DNA from: Bacteroidales bacterium
GTDB taxonomy: Bacteria; Bacteroidota; Bacteroidia; Bacteroidales; GWA2-32-17
Reading direction: 5' to 3'
Length of the DNA: 55,952 bases
NCBI GenBank assembly: GCA_013314715.1
Contig: JABUFC010000021.1
Location: 1-55,952 of the forward strand
Below are positions 8,224-16,806 of the stretch, piece by piece (positions within the stretch are counted from its first letter, which is position 1; each line of letters opens with the position of its first letter). The position numbers and the translations under genes are program-made. The notes under the pieces were generated by a model, which had not been told where the DNA came from, searched no databases, and saw only the letters and a list, made by a program, of their open reading frames with translations.

Positions 8224-9969
8224 ATGAAGAAGATTATTAGTTTTATTTCCGCGTTTATTTTGGTAAATAGTTTATTGTTTAGCCAAGAAATGGGATTGCC
8301 TCATTATTTAAGCAACAAAGAGGCATCTGAGTTACCAAATTACAACCCTCCCACTCCCAAAGGAATAACTCATCCGCCGGTTTCTCCTATTCGCAATGCT
8401 GCAGAATGGGAAGAAATGCAAGGTGTGTTAATCTCATGGAAATCGGGATATGAGAGCTTTTTAAGTCAAATTATTAAGTATGCACGCGAAGAAGCCAAAG
8501 TGTATGTTTATTGTTCCGATTCTACAACAGTAAAAAACTATTTAATCAACAACAACATTCCTACTACTAATATTCGATATCTCATTTCATCGCTCAATAG
8601 TGTTTGGATTCGCGATTTCGGTCCAAATAATATTTATACCAACGAAGTTGATTCATTGTATTTGGTCGATTGGGTATATAATCGCCCACGCCCACAAGAC
8701 GATGCTTCGCCGCAACAGTTTGCAACCCTTATGCAATTGCCATTATACCAATGTACTCAACCCCCTACCGATTTAGTGGCTACCGGTGGAAACTGGGTAA
8801 GCGATGGTTTTGGAACTGCTTTTAGTAGTAAGCTCATATTAGACGAAAACGCAACAACAAGCAGTTATAATCAAACTCCCAAAACAGAAGCCGACATAAA
8901 CAATATCGTTCGCGATTATTTAGGCATCGACCGCTATATTAAAATGGATGTACTACCTTACGATGGTATTCATCATATTGATATGCACTTTAAATTGTTA
9001 GACGAAGAAACCTTGTTAGTAGGTCAATATCCCAATGGTATTTCCGATGGTCCTCAAATTGAAGCCAATTTGAATTATATTTTAAATAACTTCAATTCGG
9101 TTTTTGGTACACCTTACAAAGTAGTTCGTATTCCCATGCCTCCCAGTACCAGTGGCACTTGGCCCAGTGATGGTGCTTACTATAGAACTTACACAAACTC
9201 ACTTATAATCAACAAAACCATTCTTGTTCCTACTTACTATGCTCAATACGATACAATTGCTCTTCGAATTTATCGTCAAGCGATGCCAGGTTACAGAGTT
9301 GTAGGCATCAATGCTAGTTCTATTATTTCGCAAAGCGGTGCTATTCATTGCACTACTCACGAAATTGGTGCAGTTAATCCATTACTTATTTCGCATCAGG
9401 CATTGCCCAATACCGATAACATATGGACCAATTATCAAGTAAATGCTTATATTCATCATAAAACAGGTATTCAAGAAGCTCGTATTTATTACAGAACCGA
9501 TACAACACAACCGTATGTATGGGTTCCTATGCAATTAACCAATAACACTAATCACACTTGGACAGGCGAAATCCCCGTTCAACCATCGGGCACCTATGTT
9601 TATTATTACATTTGGGCAAGAGCGAACTCTGGTAAAGAACAAGTACGCCCTATGCCAGCACCTGCTGGATATTGGAAATTTCGAGTTTATAATCCAACTG
9701 CCGTTCAAGAATTAACTGCCGATAATTTTATATGTAGAGCTCATTATATGGCAGAACAATTAACCATAAATATCTTTTCAAGCACTGAAACCACTGCTAA
9801 TATTACTCTATTTAATAATGTTGGACAACCCGTCGAAGTATTGTACAAAGGGAAATTATTGCAAGGGGCACAAGAATTAACCAACAACATCCATTTAGCA
9901 AAAGGCTTATATTTTATTAATATAGAAACCAATAAAGGCAAAAAGGTTGTTAAATTAGCCATTTATTAA
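8224..9969 (+). CDS. Secreted PPAD-like (agmatine deiminase-family) enzyme with T9SS sorting domain
   Basis: A 581-residue secreted protein starting at ATG 8224; an upstream in-frame TTG at 8206 is less likely. Order: signal peptide (1-21), agmatine deiminase/peptidylarginine deiminase catalytic domain (about 45-395), Ig-like domain (about 400-490) and a type IX secretion C-terminal domain (last 75 residues, with LAKGLYFINIET and KKVVKLAIY). Catalytic positions of the guanidine-modifying superfamily are present: Asp131 in WIRDFGP, His251 and Asp253 in HHID, and Cys376 in GAIHCTTHEIG. The motif YNRPRPQDD (Arg154, Arg156) resembles the paired arginines that bind the substrate carboxylate in Porphyromonas PPAD. 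The domain order is also that of PPAD. It may convert C-terminal arginine of peptides to citrulline, or free agmatine; the choice is inference. Confidence 0.85.
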   Translation: MKKIISFISAFILVNSLLFSQEMGLPHYLSNKEASELPNYNPPTPKGITHPPVSPIRNAAEWEEMQGVLISWKSGYESFLSQIIKYAREEAKVYVYCSDSTTVKNYLINNNIPTTNIRYLISSLNSVWIRDFGPNNIYTNEVDSLYLVDWVYNRPRPQDDASPQQFATLMQLPLYQCTQPPTDLVATGGNWVSDGFGTAFSSKLILDENATTSSYNQTPKTEADINNIVRDYLGIDRYIKMDVLPYDGIHHIDMHFKLLDEETLLVGQYPNGISDGPQIEANLNYILNNFNSVFGTPYKVVRIPMPPSTSGTWPSDGAYYRTYTNSLIINKTILVPTYYAQYDTIALRIYRQAMPGYRVVGINASSIISQSGAIHCTTHEIGAVNPLLISHQALPNTDNIWTNYQVNAYIHHKTGIQEARIYYRTDTTQPYVWVPMQLTNNTNHTWTGEIPVQPSGTYVYYYIWARANSGKEQVRPMPAPAGYWKFRVYNPTAVQELTADNFICRAHYMAEQLTINIFSSTETTANITLFNNVGQPVEVLYKGKLLQGAQELTNNIHLAKGLYFINIETNKGKKVVKLAIY

Positions 9970-10580
9970 TGTTCACTCTTTTTATTATTTTCATTGTTGG
10001 CATAACAAGCTTTTTGGCGTTTCAAAATCGTACCATGTTTGCCAAGGGTGCCTTTATACCATACGACATTGCACGATTCAATCAGCATTATCGATTTTTG
10101 TCGCACATTTTTTTGCACGTATCATGGGAACATTTAATTTTTAATATGCTGACACTCTACTTTTTTGGTATGCTGGTTGAATCGGGCTTTGCTTATTATT
10201 TTGGCAAGTGGGGAAAATCGATTTATTTAATAGAATTTTTTATCGCTGGCATTATAGCCACTATTCCATCGTATTTTAAACACAAAAATAACCCATCTTA
10301 TATTGCCGTTGGAGCATCTGGAGCCGTTTCGGCCATATTGTTTAGTTCTATTTTACTCGATCCTATCAATAAAATTTACATTATGTTTATTCCCATTGGC
10401 ATTCCTGCTTATGTTTTTGGTCCTGTTTACCTTTTATATTGTATGTACATGGCAAAACGTAATATCGACCATGTAGCTCACGATGTCCACTTTTGGGGTG
10501 CCATTTTTGGTTTTGTGTTTCCTATCGTGTTGAAGTTTGAGATTTTAAAAGTGTTTATTGAAATAATTGTAAGCTCATGA
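9969..10580 (+). CDS. Rhomboid-family intramembrane serine protease
   Basis: A 203-residue membrane protein with about six membrane segments. The rhomboid signatures are present: HLIFN (His55 to Asn59, the HxxxN oxyanion motif), GASGA with nucleophile Ser117, and the last-helix His in AHDVHFWGA (His174). Such enzymes cleave single-pass membrane proteins within the bilayer. The ATG overlaps the stop of the deiminase gene (TAATG at 9967), so it is co-translated with it. Substrate unknown. A bacterial rhomboid following a surface protein gene may be incidental, since the following genes are metabolic. Confidence 0.88.
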   Translation: MFTLFIIFIVGITSFLAFQNRTMFAKGAFIPYDIARFNQHYRFLSHIFLHVSWEHLIFNMLTLYFFGMLVESGFAYYFGKWGKSIYLIEFFIAGIIATIPSYFKHKNNPSYIAVGASGAVSAILFSSILLDPINKIYIMFIPIGIPAYVFGPVYLLYCMYMAKRNIDHVAHDVHFWGAIFGFVFPIVLKFEILKVFIEIIVSS

Positions 10581-11065
10581 AACGAAAAGTAGTTTTTTTC
10601 GACCGCGATGGAGTAATCAACAACAATGGACTTTACTATACCTATAAATGGGAAGATTTCTCATTTAATACAGGAGTGATAGAAACATTAACTTTGCTCC
10701 AACAAAAAGGTTTTGAATTTATTGTTGTAAGCAATCAAAGCGGTATTGCCAAAGGTTTATATACCATACTCGATGTAGAGCAACTACATAAACAACTAAG
10801 CCAATACTTACAAAAGAATAATATTCATATATTAGAATATTATTATTGCACTCATCATCCCGATTTTGGAAATTGTCTCTGTCGAAAACCATCGTCATTG
10901 TTGTTTGAGAAGGCAATTGCTCGTTTTAATATTGACACAACCCAATCGTGGATGATTGGCGACCAAGCACGCGATATAGAAGCATCTGAAAAAGTTGGCA
11001 TTAAAGGCATTTTGATTGAACCCAATAGTGACTTAAGACAGATTTTAAATGTAATTCTAAAATAA
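10577..11065 (+). CDS. HAD-IIIA phosphatase, GmhB-like (heptose bisphosphatase/histidinol phosphatase type)
   Basis: 162 residues with all HAD motifs: FDRDGV (Asp9 nucleophile, Asp11), VSNQSG (51-56), Lys in CRKP, and IGDQARD (Asp129, Asp133). The Cys/His cluster Cys91, His93, Cys100, Cys102 (CTHHP then NCLCRKP) matches the zinc loop of GmhB, which removes the 7-phosphate from D-glycero-D-manno-heptose 1,7-bisphosphate in LPS core synthesis. Histidinol phosphatases of the same clan are the main alternative. It overlaps the rhomboid gene by ATGA and is followed by the aminotransferase gene with a 1-nt overlap. Confidence 0.8.
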   Translation: MKRKVVFFDRDGVINNNGLYYTYKWEDFSFNTGVIETLTLLQQKGFEFIVVSNQSGIAKGLYTILDVEQLHKQLSQYLQKNNIHILEYYYCTHHPDFGNCLCRKPSSLLFEKAIARFNIDTTQSWMIGDQARDIEASEKVGIKGILIEPNSDLRQILNVILK

Positions 11066-11922
11066 TGAATACACTCGGCACGTTTGTAATTGTTAATGAT
11101 AAATTGACTCGCCGAAATGAGGTTGTATTTGGTCTTGAATCGAGAGCTGTACGCTTTAGCGATGGTTTTTTCGAAAGCATGCGTGCATTTGGATTAGATG
11201 TCCCTCTTTTGGCTTTCCATTACGAACGAATTAAAAAAGCATGGTGTATATATCGCTTCGATTCCGAAATACCCTCCATAAAAACCTTATCCGATGCTAT
11301 TGAACGGCTACTAAAGTCGAACAAACATTTTGGCAGTGCACGTATTCGGTTAACCTTCTACAGGTCAGGAGAAGGGCTTTACTTACCCACAAAAAATCAA
11401 GCCGATTGGTATTTAGAAACCTTTGCATCGGACGACAAAGAATTTACACTCAACACCAAGGGTAAGCAAATAGGTATTTATAGCGATTTTTATAAACCAT
11501 CGCATCCTTTTTTTAACATAAAAACCAATCAAGCGTTGATTTATACACAAGCCGCTTGGTGGGCTCAGATAAACAACCTCGACGATGCCATTTTACTAAA
11601 TAAACAACAATGCCTTATAGAAGCCACTTCGTCTAATATTTTTGTCTGTATAGGAAACATTGTTTATACTCCTCCTTTAACCGATGGTTGCGTTAATGGA
11701 GTCATGCGACGTTTTTTAATACAAGAATTATTTCCAAGTTTGGATATCGAATATAAAGAAGTATCGCTAACAAAACAATTTTTATTAGATGCCGATGAAG
11801 TTTTTCTTTCCAACGCAGTACAAGGAATCCAATGGGTAGTGGGTTTTCAAAACAGAAGGTACTTTAACAGCCTCGCTAAAAAAATAACACAAAAACTGAA
11901 CGACTTTCGTTTACAGAGTTGA
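11065..11922 (+). CDS. Class IV pyridoxal-phosphate aminotransferase/lyase (PabC-like)
   Basis: 285 residues of fold type IV. The PLP Lys is Lys153 in FFNIKTNQAL, and CLIEATSSNIF (Glu186) is the conserved cofactor-holding block. The N-terminal RFSDGFFESMRAF is also typical. Members include branched-chain aminotransferase, D-amino acid transaminase and aminodeoxychorismate lyase (PabC, which makes 4-aminobenzoate for folate). The length and lack of a branched-chain arginine pattern favour PabC-like, but no pabB is nearby, so the substrate remains open. It is the last gene of the plus-strand overlapping series and converges on the PorE-like genes 15 nt downstream. Confidence 0.8.
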   Translation: MNTLGTFVIVNDKLTRRNEVVFGLESRAVRFSDGFFESMRAFGLDVPLLAFHYERIKKAWCIYRFDSEIPSIKTLSDAIERLLKSNKHFGSARIRLTFYRSGEGLYLPTKNQADWYLETFASDDKEFTLNTKGKQIGIYSDFYKPSHPFFNIKTNQALIYTQAAWWAQINNLDDAILLNKQQCLIEATSSNIFVCIGNIVYTPPLTDGCVNGVMRRFLIQELFPSLDIEYKEVSLTKQFLLDADEVFLSNAVQGIQWVVGFQNRRYFNSLAKKITQKLNDFRLQS

Positions 11923-11937
11923 AAATAGGGAATAAAA

Positions 11938-13530
11938 TTACTTCACAATGCCAATCTCATCCATCTCAAGAGGTCTTTGCAATAAATAAAACGACGAATT
12001 ATCGGGCACCTCTAATTGATTCTTTTCAAAAACTACTGAGTTCTCTTTAGAGCTAATCGTATAATGTTGTTTTGCCTTTGGAAGCACAAGGGTATATTTT
12101 CCTGTTGTTTTATTTGGTTTAAAATCGCCTATTAAGTTATTACTTGCATCATACACCGAAAGTATAATGTCTTTCATAACTTCGCCATGGGTATTTTTGA
12201 TAAAACCCGTAACAACAACAACAGAACGTTCGGGCACTGAAAGTAAATCAACTAAGTAAATATCTCTTCCTCCACAAGCTCCTTCTTGAACAGTTGAATA
12301 ATATCCGCGTTTTCCATCGGCCGATATAACATAAAAAGCATCGTTATCGATAGAATTTATAGGATATCCCATATTATCGGGTTTTGTAAATGTACCATCT
12401 TCTTTCAATACACTGTAAAAAAGATCATAGCCTCCCATTGAGTTGTGTCCTTTGCTCGAAAAATAGAGGGTTGTTCCATCGGGATGTATAAATGGTCCAT
12501 TTTCATCTTTATCGGTATTAATAGTAGCACCTGCATTGGTAGCTAAACTCCATTCGCCATTGGGCAGTTTGTGGCTAATATAAATATCATAACCGCCAAA
12601 ACCACCTGGACGATTACTACTAAAATAAAGTGTATTCCCATCTGCAGAAATTGACGCATGGCTTTCGTCATAAGTTGAATTTATATTCGATGATAATAAA
12701 ACAGGCTTGGTCCATTCGGTGCCATTAAAAGTACTAATGTATAAATTACCATCGCCTACATCGTCTTTATATATAATAAGTTCATTACCATCGGCACTTA
12801 AAGCAACCGAAGCTTCGTGCTCCATAGTATTTATATGTTCGCTGATTTTTAATGGCGTTTGCCATTGGTCGTCAATTTTGTGGCTAATATAAATATCTTC
12901 AAAATATTGGCCGTCGGTAGTTTTGAAGTTGCCCGTACTCCCTTTACGCTTAGATGTAAAAATCATTGTTTTTTCGTCGATACTAAAAACTGGGCTATGA
13001 TCATCGTAATTGGAGTTAACATTACAGCCCAAATTAATAATATTTATTTTAACCGGATGATTAACCAATTCTATCGAATTTTGAATGTATTTTTTTAAAT
13101 CAATGGCCTCGTCTTTATTTGTTGGATTCGATTGTATATATTCTTCTATAATAGATAAAGCTTGATTAAATTTATAATTTTTATAATAGGCTTTTGCTAA
13201 CATAAAAAGGGCTTCGGTGGGAGCATTACGTTCTTTGGGGTCTGCATCTTGATATGTTTTGCTAATAGGTTTGGCTTTCTCTAAATATGGTATGGCTTTT
13301 TTTAAGCTTACATCACTTAAAAAGTAAGCTTTACCTAATAAATAATTGATATTTCCATTGGTGCTATCTTTTGAAAAACACCATGTTAATTTATCAATAG
13401 CTTGCTGATATTCTTTAAGTTGAATATGCTTTGAAGCATCGATAATATATTGTTTTAACGATGGTTTTTGACCCCATACTATATTAAAACAAAAAAGAAG
13501 CGATATAAATAAAATGATTTGTGTTTTCAT
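11938..13530 (-). CDS. TPR/PD40 beta-propeller envelope protein, PorE-like paralogue lacking the OmpA domain
   Basis: About 530 residues from ATG 13530 (an upstream in-frame start at 13557 would spoil the signal peptide). Signal peptide ending in VWGQ, then TPR-like helices (about 20-145), PD40/WD40-like propeller repeats with recurring SADG and SSNRPGGFGGYDIY blocks (about 165-420), and a carboxypeptidase-regulatory-like beta domain (about 430-500). It ends there, without the OmpA peptidoglycan-binding domain of its neighbour at 13573. The two are clearly paralogues, sharing SSKGHNSMGG and PGG-GG-DIYI segments. PorE-family proteins anchor the type IX secretion system to peptidoglycan; a role for this shortened form is inferred from similarity only. 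Confidence 0.82.
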   Translation of the reverse strand: MKTQIILFISLLFCFNIVWGQKPSLKQYIIDASKHIQLKEYQQAIDKLTWCFSKDSTNGNINYLLGKAYFLSDVSLKKAIPYLEKAKPISKTYQDADPKERNAPTEALFMLAKAYYKNYKFNQALSIIEEYIQSNPTNKDEAIDLKKYIQNSIELVNHPVKINIINLGCNVNSNYDDHSPVFSIDEKTMIFTSKRKGSTGNFKTTDGQYFEDIYISHKIDDQWQTPLKISEHINTMEHEASVALSADGNELIIYKDDVGDGNLYISTFNGTEWTKPVLLSSNINSTYDESHASISADGNTLYFSSNRPGGFGGYDIYISHKLPNGEWSLATNAGATINTDKDENGPFIHPDGTTLYFSSKGHNSMGGYDLFYSVLKEDGTFTKPDNMGYPINSIDNDAFYVISADGKRGYYSTVQEGACGGRDIYLVDLLSVPERSVVVVTGFIKNTHGEVMKDIILSVYDASNNLIGDFKPNKTTGKYTLVLPKAKQHYTISSKENSVVFEKNQLEVPDNSSFYLLQRPLEMDEIGIVK

Positions 13531-13572
13531 ATAGAGTATGTTTATATTTATTTTCATTGTTATTACATAATT

Positions 13573-15963
13573 TTATTTAGGCGATGAAAATATTTCAGGT
13601 TTGTTTAAAAATTCGATATCTGCATTTTTTATATTCGATATTTTAAACTCTACTCGTCGGTTAAGTTGGCGTCCTTCGGCAGTTTCATTCGATGCAACAG
13701 GATTTTTCTTACCCATAGGAATGGTAGTAAGTCGTTTAGCTTCTATTCCAAGCTCAATAAGTTGTTTTTTAACAAATTCGGCACGACGTTTACTAAGTTT
13801 CATGTTATAATCGTCGCTTCCCATATTGTCAGTATGCCCTATTATTTGAAGCTTTGCTTTTTTATTATTTTTTAACCAAATGGCTAGCTTATGAAGATTT
13901 TCTTCGTTGGCTTGGCATATAAATTTGTCGAAAGTAAAATAAATAGGGAAAATAACAAGTTTTGTCGATTTATCTTTTATTTCCGGTTCTTTAATAGGCT
14001 CATTCTTCATTTGAATATTGGTCTGGGCGGTTAATTTATTTAAAGAGGGGGCGCTATCGTTAGCAAATATAAATAAATTTATAACATTAGGGTTCGACGA
14101 TGGAGTATTTTCGACATGAATTCGTGTTAGCGGAATGCCTTTATCTGTTAAATTTTCGGTGAGAATATCGGCTCGAATTTCGTTTAATTCGGGTTGTTGG
14201 TTTTCTTTAGGTAATACAATTCGAGCACTAAATTCGGGCAAATAATTTAGTATTTTAGCTATTTTTATAAACGACATCCCTTCTTCGGATGATAGTTCGG
14301 TTTGATTCGATTTGAAATGATATTCAAATTTTCGCTGTACATTGTTAATGTTAATGGGTTCAAGCATTATAGGACGTTCAATTTTTTGATAAGAAGTACT
14401 ATCACTAACGTCTATTACTTCTGTATAAGGCAAAAACACATCACTTTCGACCGATATTAAATAACGTCTTCCCGATTTTAATATAAATAAATATTTTCCC
14501 GTTTTTGAATTAGGTGTATAAGTGCCAATCAATTTTTTGGTTTGCTCGTCGGTAACGGTTATACTAACATTTTCTGGTAATTTGCCATTACCCATAGTAA
14601 TATAACCACTCATAACAGTTAAGAGCTTTTCTTCGCTTTGTGGCAAAGTAATTAAATAAATATCGTTACGCCCTATTCCTCCTGTTTGTTGCGAAGCATA
14701 ATAAGCTCTGGCACCATCGGGGGTTGGTACATAAAAAGCATCGTCGTTAGGGGTATTAATGGGATAACCCAAATTGGTAGGCGTATTCCATTCTAAACTA
14801 TCGTCGCGAATAGCAAAAAAGATATCGAAGCCACCCATCGAATTATGTCCTTTGCTACTAAAGAATAATGTAACTCCATCAGGATGGATATAAGGACTTA
14901 TTTCGTCTTTTGCTGTATTAACTTTTGGACCAGCATTTTGGGGTATCGACCACTCACCATTGGGCAATCGTTTGGCTATATAAATATCCAATCCACCATA
15001 ACCACCCGGTCTGTCGCTGGTAAAAAATAATTCTTGACCATCGGCAGATATACTTGCATGATTTTCGTTGTATTTGGTATTCACATTTAATTTTAATGGA
15101 GTTGTCCACACATCGCCGACTAAATTACTTACATAAATGTTTCCATCGCGAGGATTGAGCATGGTTGACTCATCTTTGTATATATATAATTCTTGTCCAT
15201 CGGGCGAAAGACCAATAGAAGCCTCGTGTGTAGCACTATTTATATTGGAGCTAATTGGAACAGGAATTTCCCATTGACCATCAGATAACTTTTTGCTGAT
15301 GTATATATCTTCGTAGTATTGCCCATCTTCGGTTAAAGCTGGGTGTATTTCCGATTTGCGTTTGGAAGTAAAAATAAGCACTTGTTCGTCGGCGGTAAAA
15401 ACTGGACTATGTTCATCGAATTCCGTGTTTATGACACCTCCTAAATTTGTAATTTGCATTTTAATGGGGTATTTCATTAAAACTTGTCCATTTTTACAAT
15501 ATTGTTCAAGTTCATCAACATTTTCGGTAAAGTCTTTTTTATAATTTGGCAAAATTATTTTTAACGAATCTATTATCTTCAAGGCTCTATTAAACTGATA
15601 ATCATGATGATATGCTTTTGCAAGAAAAAATAATGCTTCGGGAGGAGCTGCCAATTCGTCGGGATCGTCAATATCGGCATTGGGATTTATATCTTGAACT
15701 GCTTTTTCGAGGTATTCTATTGCTTTTGACTTCTCGAGCACAGTACTTAAATAACAAAAGCCGGTTTTAAAATTTAAGTTAGCGTTATCGGGTTCTTCGG
15801 CAAGTAGCTCTTTGTAAACTACTAAAGCCGAAGGAAAATCGCCCTTTTCAATTAATTGCTCACCTCTTAAAAACTTTTGCTCAAATGCTTCGCTATGCCG
15901 CTGTGCTGTTAAATTATTTACAAGCACAAAAAAAATGATAAATATTATAAATCTTATCATCAT
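13573..15963 (-). CDS. PorE-like OmpA-family protein (TPR, propeller, CRD, OmpA domains)
   Basis: 796 residues. Signal peptide to LTAQ, TPR region (about 22-130), six-odd PD40 repeats (about 165-445), carboxypeptidase-regulatory-like domain (about 455-525), a degenerate OmpA-like segment (about 545-650) and a C-terminal OmpA/MotB domain (about 680-785). The last contains the peptidoglycan-binding pattern GHTDNMGSDDYNMKLSKRRA and GRQLNRRVEF. This is the domain order of PorE, the periplasmic type IX secretion component that ties the outer-membrane machinery to the cell wall. The window also encodes a T9SS cargo (8224-9969). Start could be Met1 (15963) or Met2 (15960). No porP or other sec-IX genes are adjacent, so orthology to PorE is inference. 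Confidence 0.85.
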   Translation of the reverse strand: MMIRFIIFIIFFVLVNNLTAQRHSEAFEQKFLRGEQLIEKGDFPSALVVYKELLAEEPDNANLNFKTGFCYLSTVLEKSKAIEYLEKAVQDINPNADIDDPDELAAPPEALFFLAKAYHHDYQFNRALKIIDSLKIILPNYKKDFTENVDELEQYCKNGQVLMKYPIKMQITNLGGVINTEFDEHSPVFTADEQVLIFTSKRKSEIHPALTEDGQYYEDIYISKKLSDGQWEIPVPISSNINSATHEASIGLSPDGQELYIYKDESTMLNPRDGNIYVSNLVGDVWTTPLKLNVNTKYNENHASISADGQELFFTSDRPGGYGGLDIYIAKRLPNGEWSIPQNAGPKVNTAKDEISPYIHPDGVTLFFSSKGHNSMGGFDIFFAIRDDSLEWNTPTNLGYPINTPNDDAFYVPTPDGARAYYASQQTGGIGRNDIYLITLPQSEEKLLTVMSGYITMGNGKLPENVSITVTDEQTKKLIGTYTPNSKTGKYLFILKSGRRYLISVESDVFLPYTEVIDVSDSTSYQKIERPIMLEPININNVQRKFEYHFKSNQTELSSEEGMSFIKIAKILNYLPEFSARIVLPKENQQPELNEIRADILTENLTDKGIPLTRIHVENTPSSNPNVINLFIFANDSAPSLNKLTAQTNIQMKNEPIKEPEIKDKSTKLVIFPIYFTFDKFICQANEENLHKLAIWLKNNKKAKLQIIGHTDNMGSDDYNMKLSKRRAEFVKKQLIELGIEAKRLTTIPMGKKNPVASNETAEGRQLNRRVEFKISNIKNADIEFLNKPEIFSSPK

Positions 15964-16071
15964 AAAAACAATGTTAGTCTATAAAAAATATATATTGATA
16001 AATAACCAACACAAAATAAATAACTTATTTGTATAAATGCAAATTTATTTTGAAAAACAGGCATTTTTTGT

Positions 16072-16755
16072 TTATTCTTTAATAATTCGCACTTCAGTAC
16101 GACGGTTTTTAGCCCTCCCCTCTTCGGTATTATTCGAAGCAATAGGTTGAGTATCGGCATAACCCTTAGCTACTATACGTACATCGCTAATGCCTTTGCT
16201 TACTAAGTATTTTTTTACGCTATTAGCCCGTTCTTGCGAAAGTTTTAAATTATGTTCGAATGTTCCTATATTATCGGTATGACCAGCTATTTCAATAACT
16301 AAATTGGGCTTAGCCTTGAGGGCTTCGTACAAATTATTCAAAGCGGCATACGAGTCGTTGGTTAAAGTAGCACTCCCTGTTTCGAAATGAACATTTTTTA
16401 ATGTGTAAGTTTTTGCCGGCTCAAATTTTATTGCTAAATCGTAAGTATATGCACCGGGCTGATTGGGAATTTCTATCGAAGAATATTCTTGTTGCTCCAT
16501 AAAATCGCGATATTGAATATCGTAGGTATGCCCTTCGGGTAATAAAATCCTTGCCGTTCCATCTTTGGCTGTTTGTGTTTGATATTGTTTTTTATCTTTC
16601 TTACTTATAAAAATAACCATTTCTCCGGCTAATGGCTTTTGACTAAAATTGGTAACTTTTAAATTTAATAAAGCTTTATCTTCGGTTGGACTTAAATTTT
16701 GAGGGCGAACATGTATAAATGAAAGTATAAATAATGCAAAAAAAATGGTTTTCAT
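16072..16755 (-). CDS. Small OmpA-family peptidoglycan-associated protein
   Basis: 227 residues: signal peptide (1-19, to RPQ), a beta-sandwich of carboxypeptidase-regulatory type (about 27-100) and an OmpA domain (about 112-227) with HFETGSATL, GHTDNIGTFEHNLKLSQERA and GRAKNRRTEVRI. It would bind peptidoglycan from the periplasm. It lies upstream of the PorE-like pair on the same strand, about 108 nt apart, so the three genes may form one envelope unit. It is divergent from the GH16-like gene at 16807. Confidence 0.88.
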   Translation of the reverse strand: MKTIFFALFILSFIHVRPQNLSPTEDKALLNLKVTNFSQKPLAGEMVIFISKKDKKQYQTQTAKDGTARILLPEGHTYDIQYRDFMEQQEYSSIEIPNQPGAYTYDLAIKFEPAKTYTLKNVHFETGSATLTNDSYAALNNLYEALKAKPNLVIEIAGHTDNIGTFEHNLKLSQERANSVKKYLVSKGISDVRIVAKGYADTQPIASNNTEEGRAKNRRTEVRIIKE

Positions 16756-16806
16756 ATCATTAAAAAGTTGTTTCTTATACGTATTTTTGTCAAAAAATGT
16801 TCCTTT

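Noticed and set aside
15960-16160. 66-codon minus-strand frame between the OmpA genes
   Set aside because: Most of it is an out-of-frame reading of the 3' end of the small OmpA gene, continuing into AT-rich spacer.
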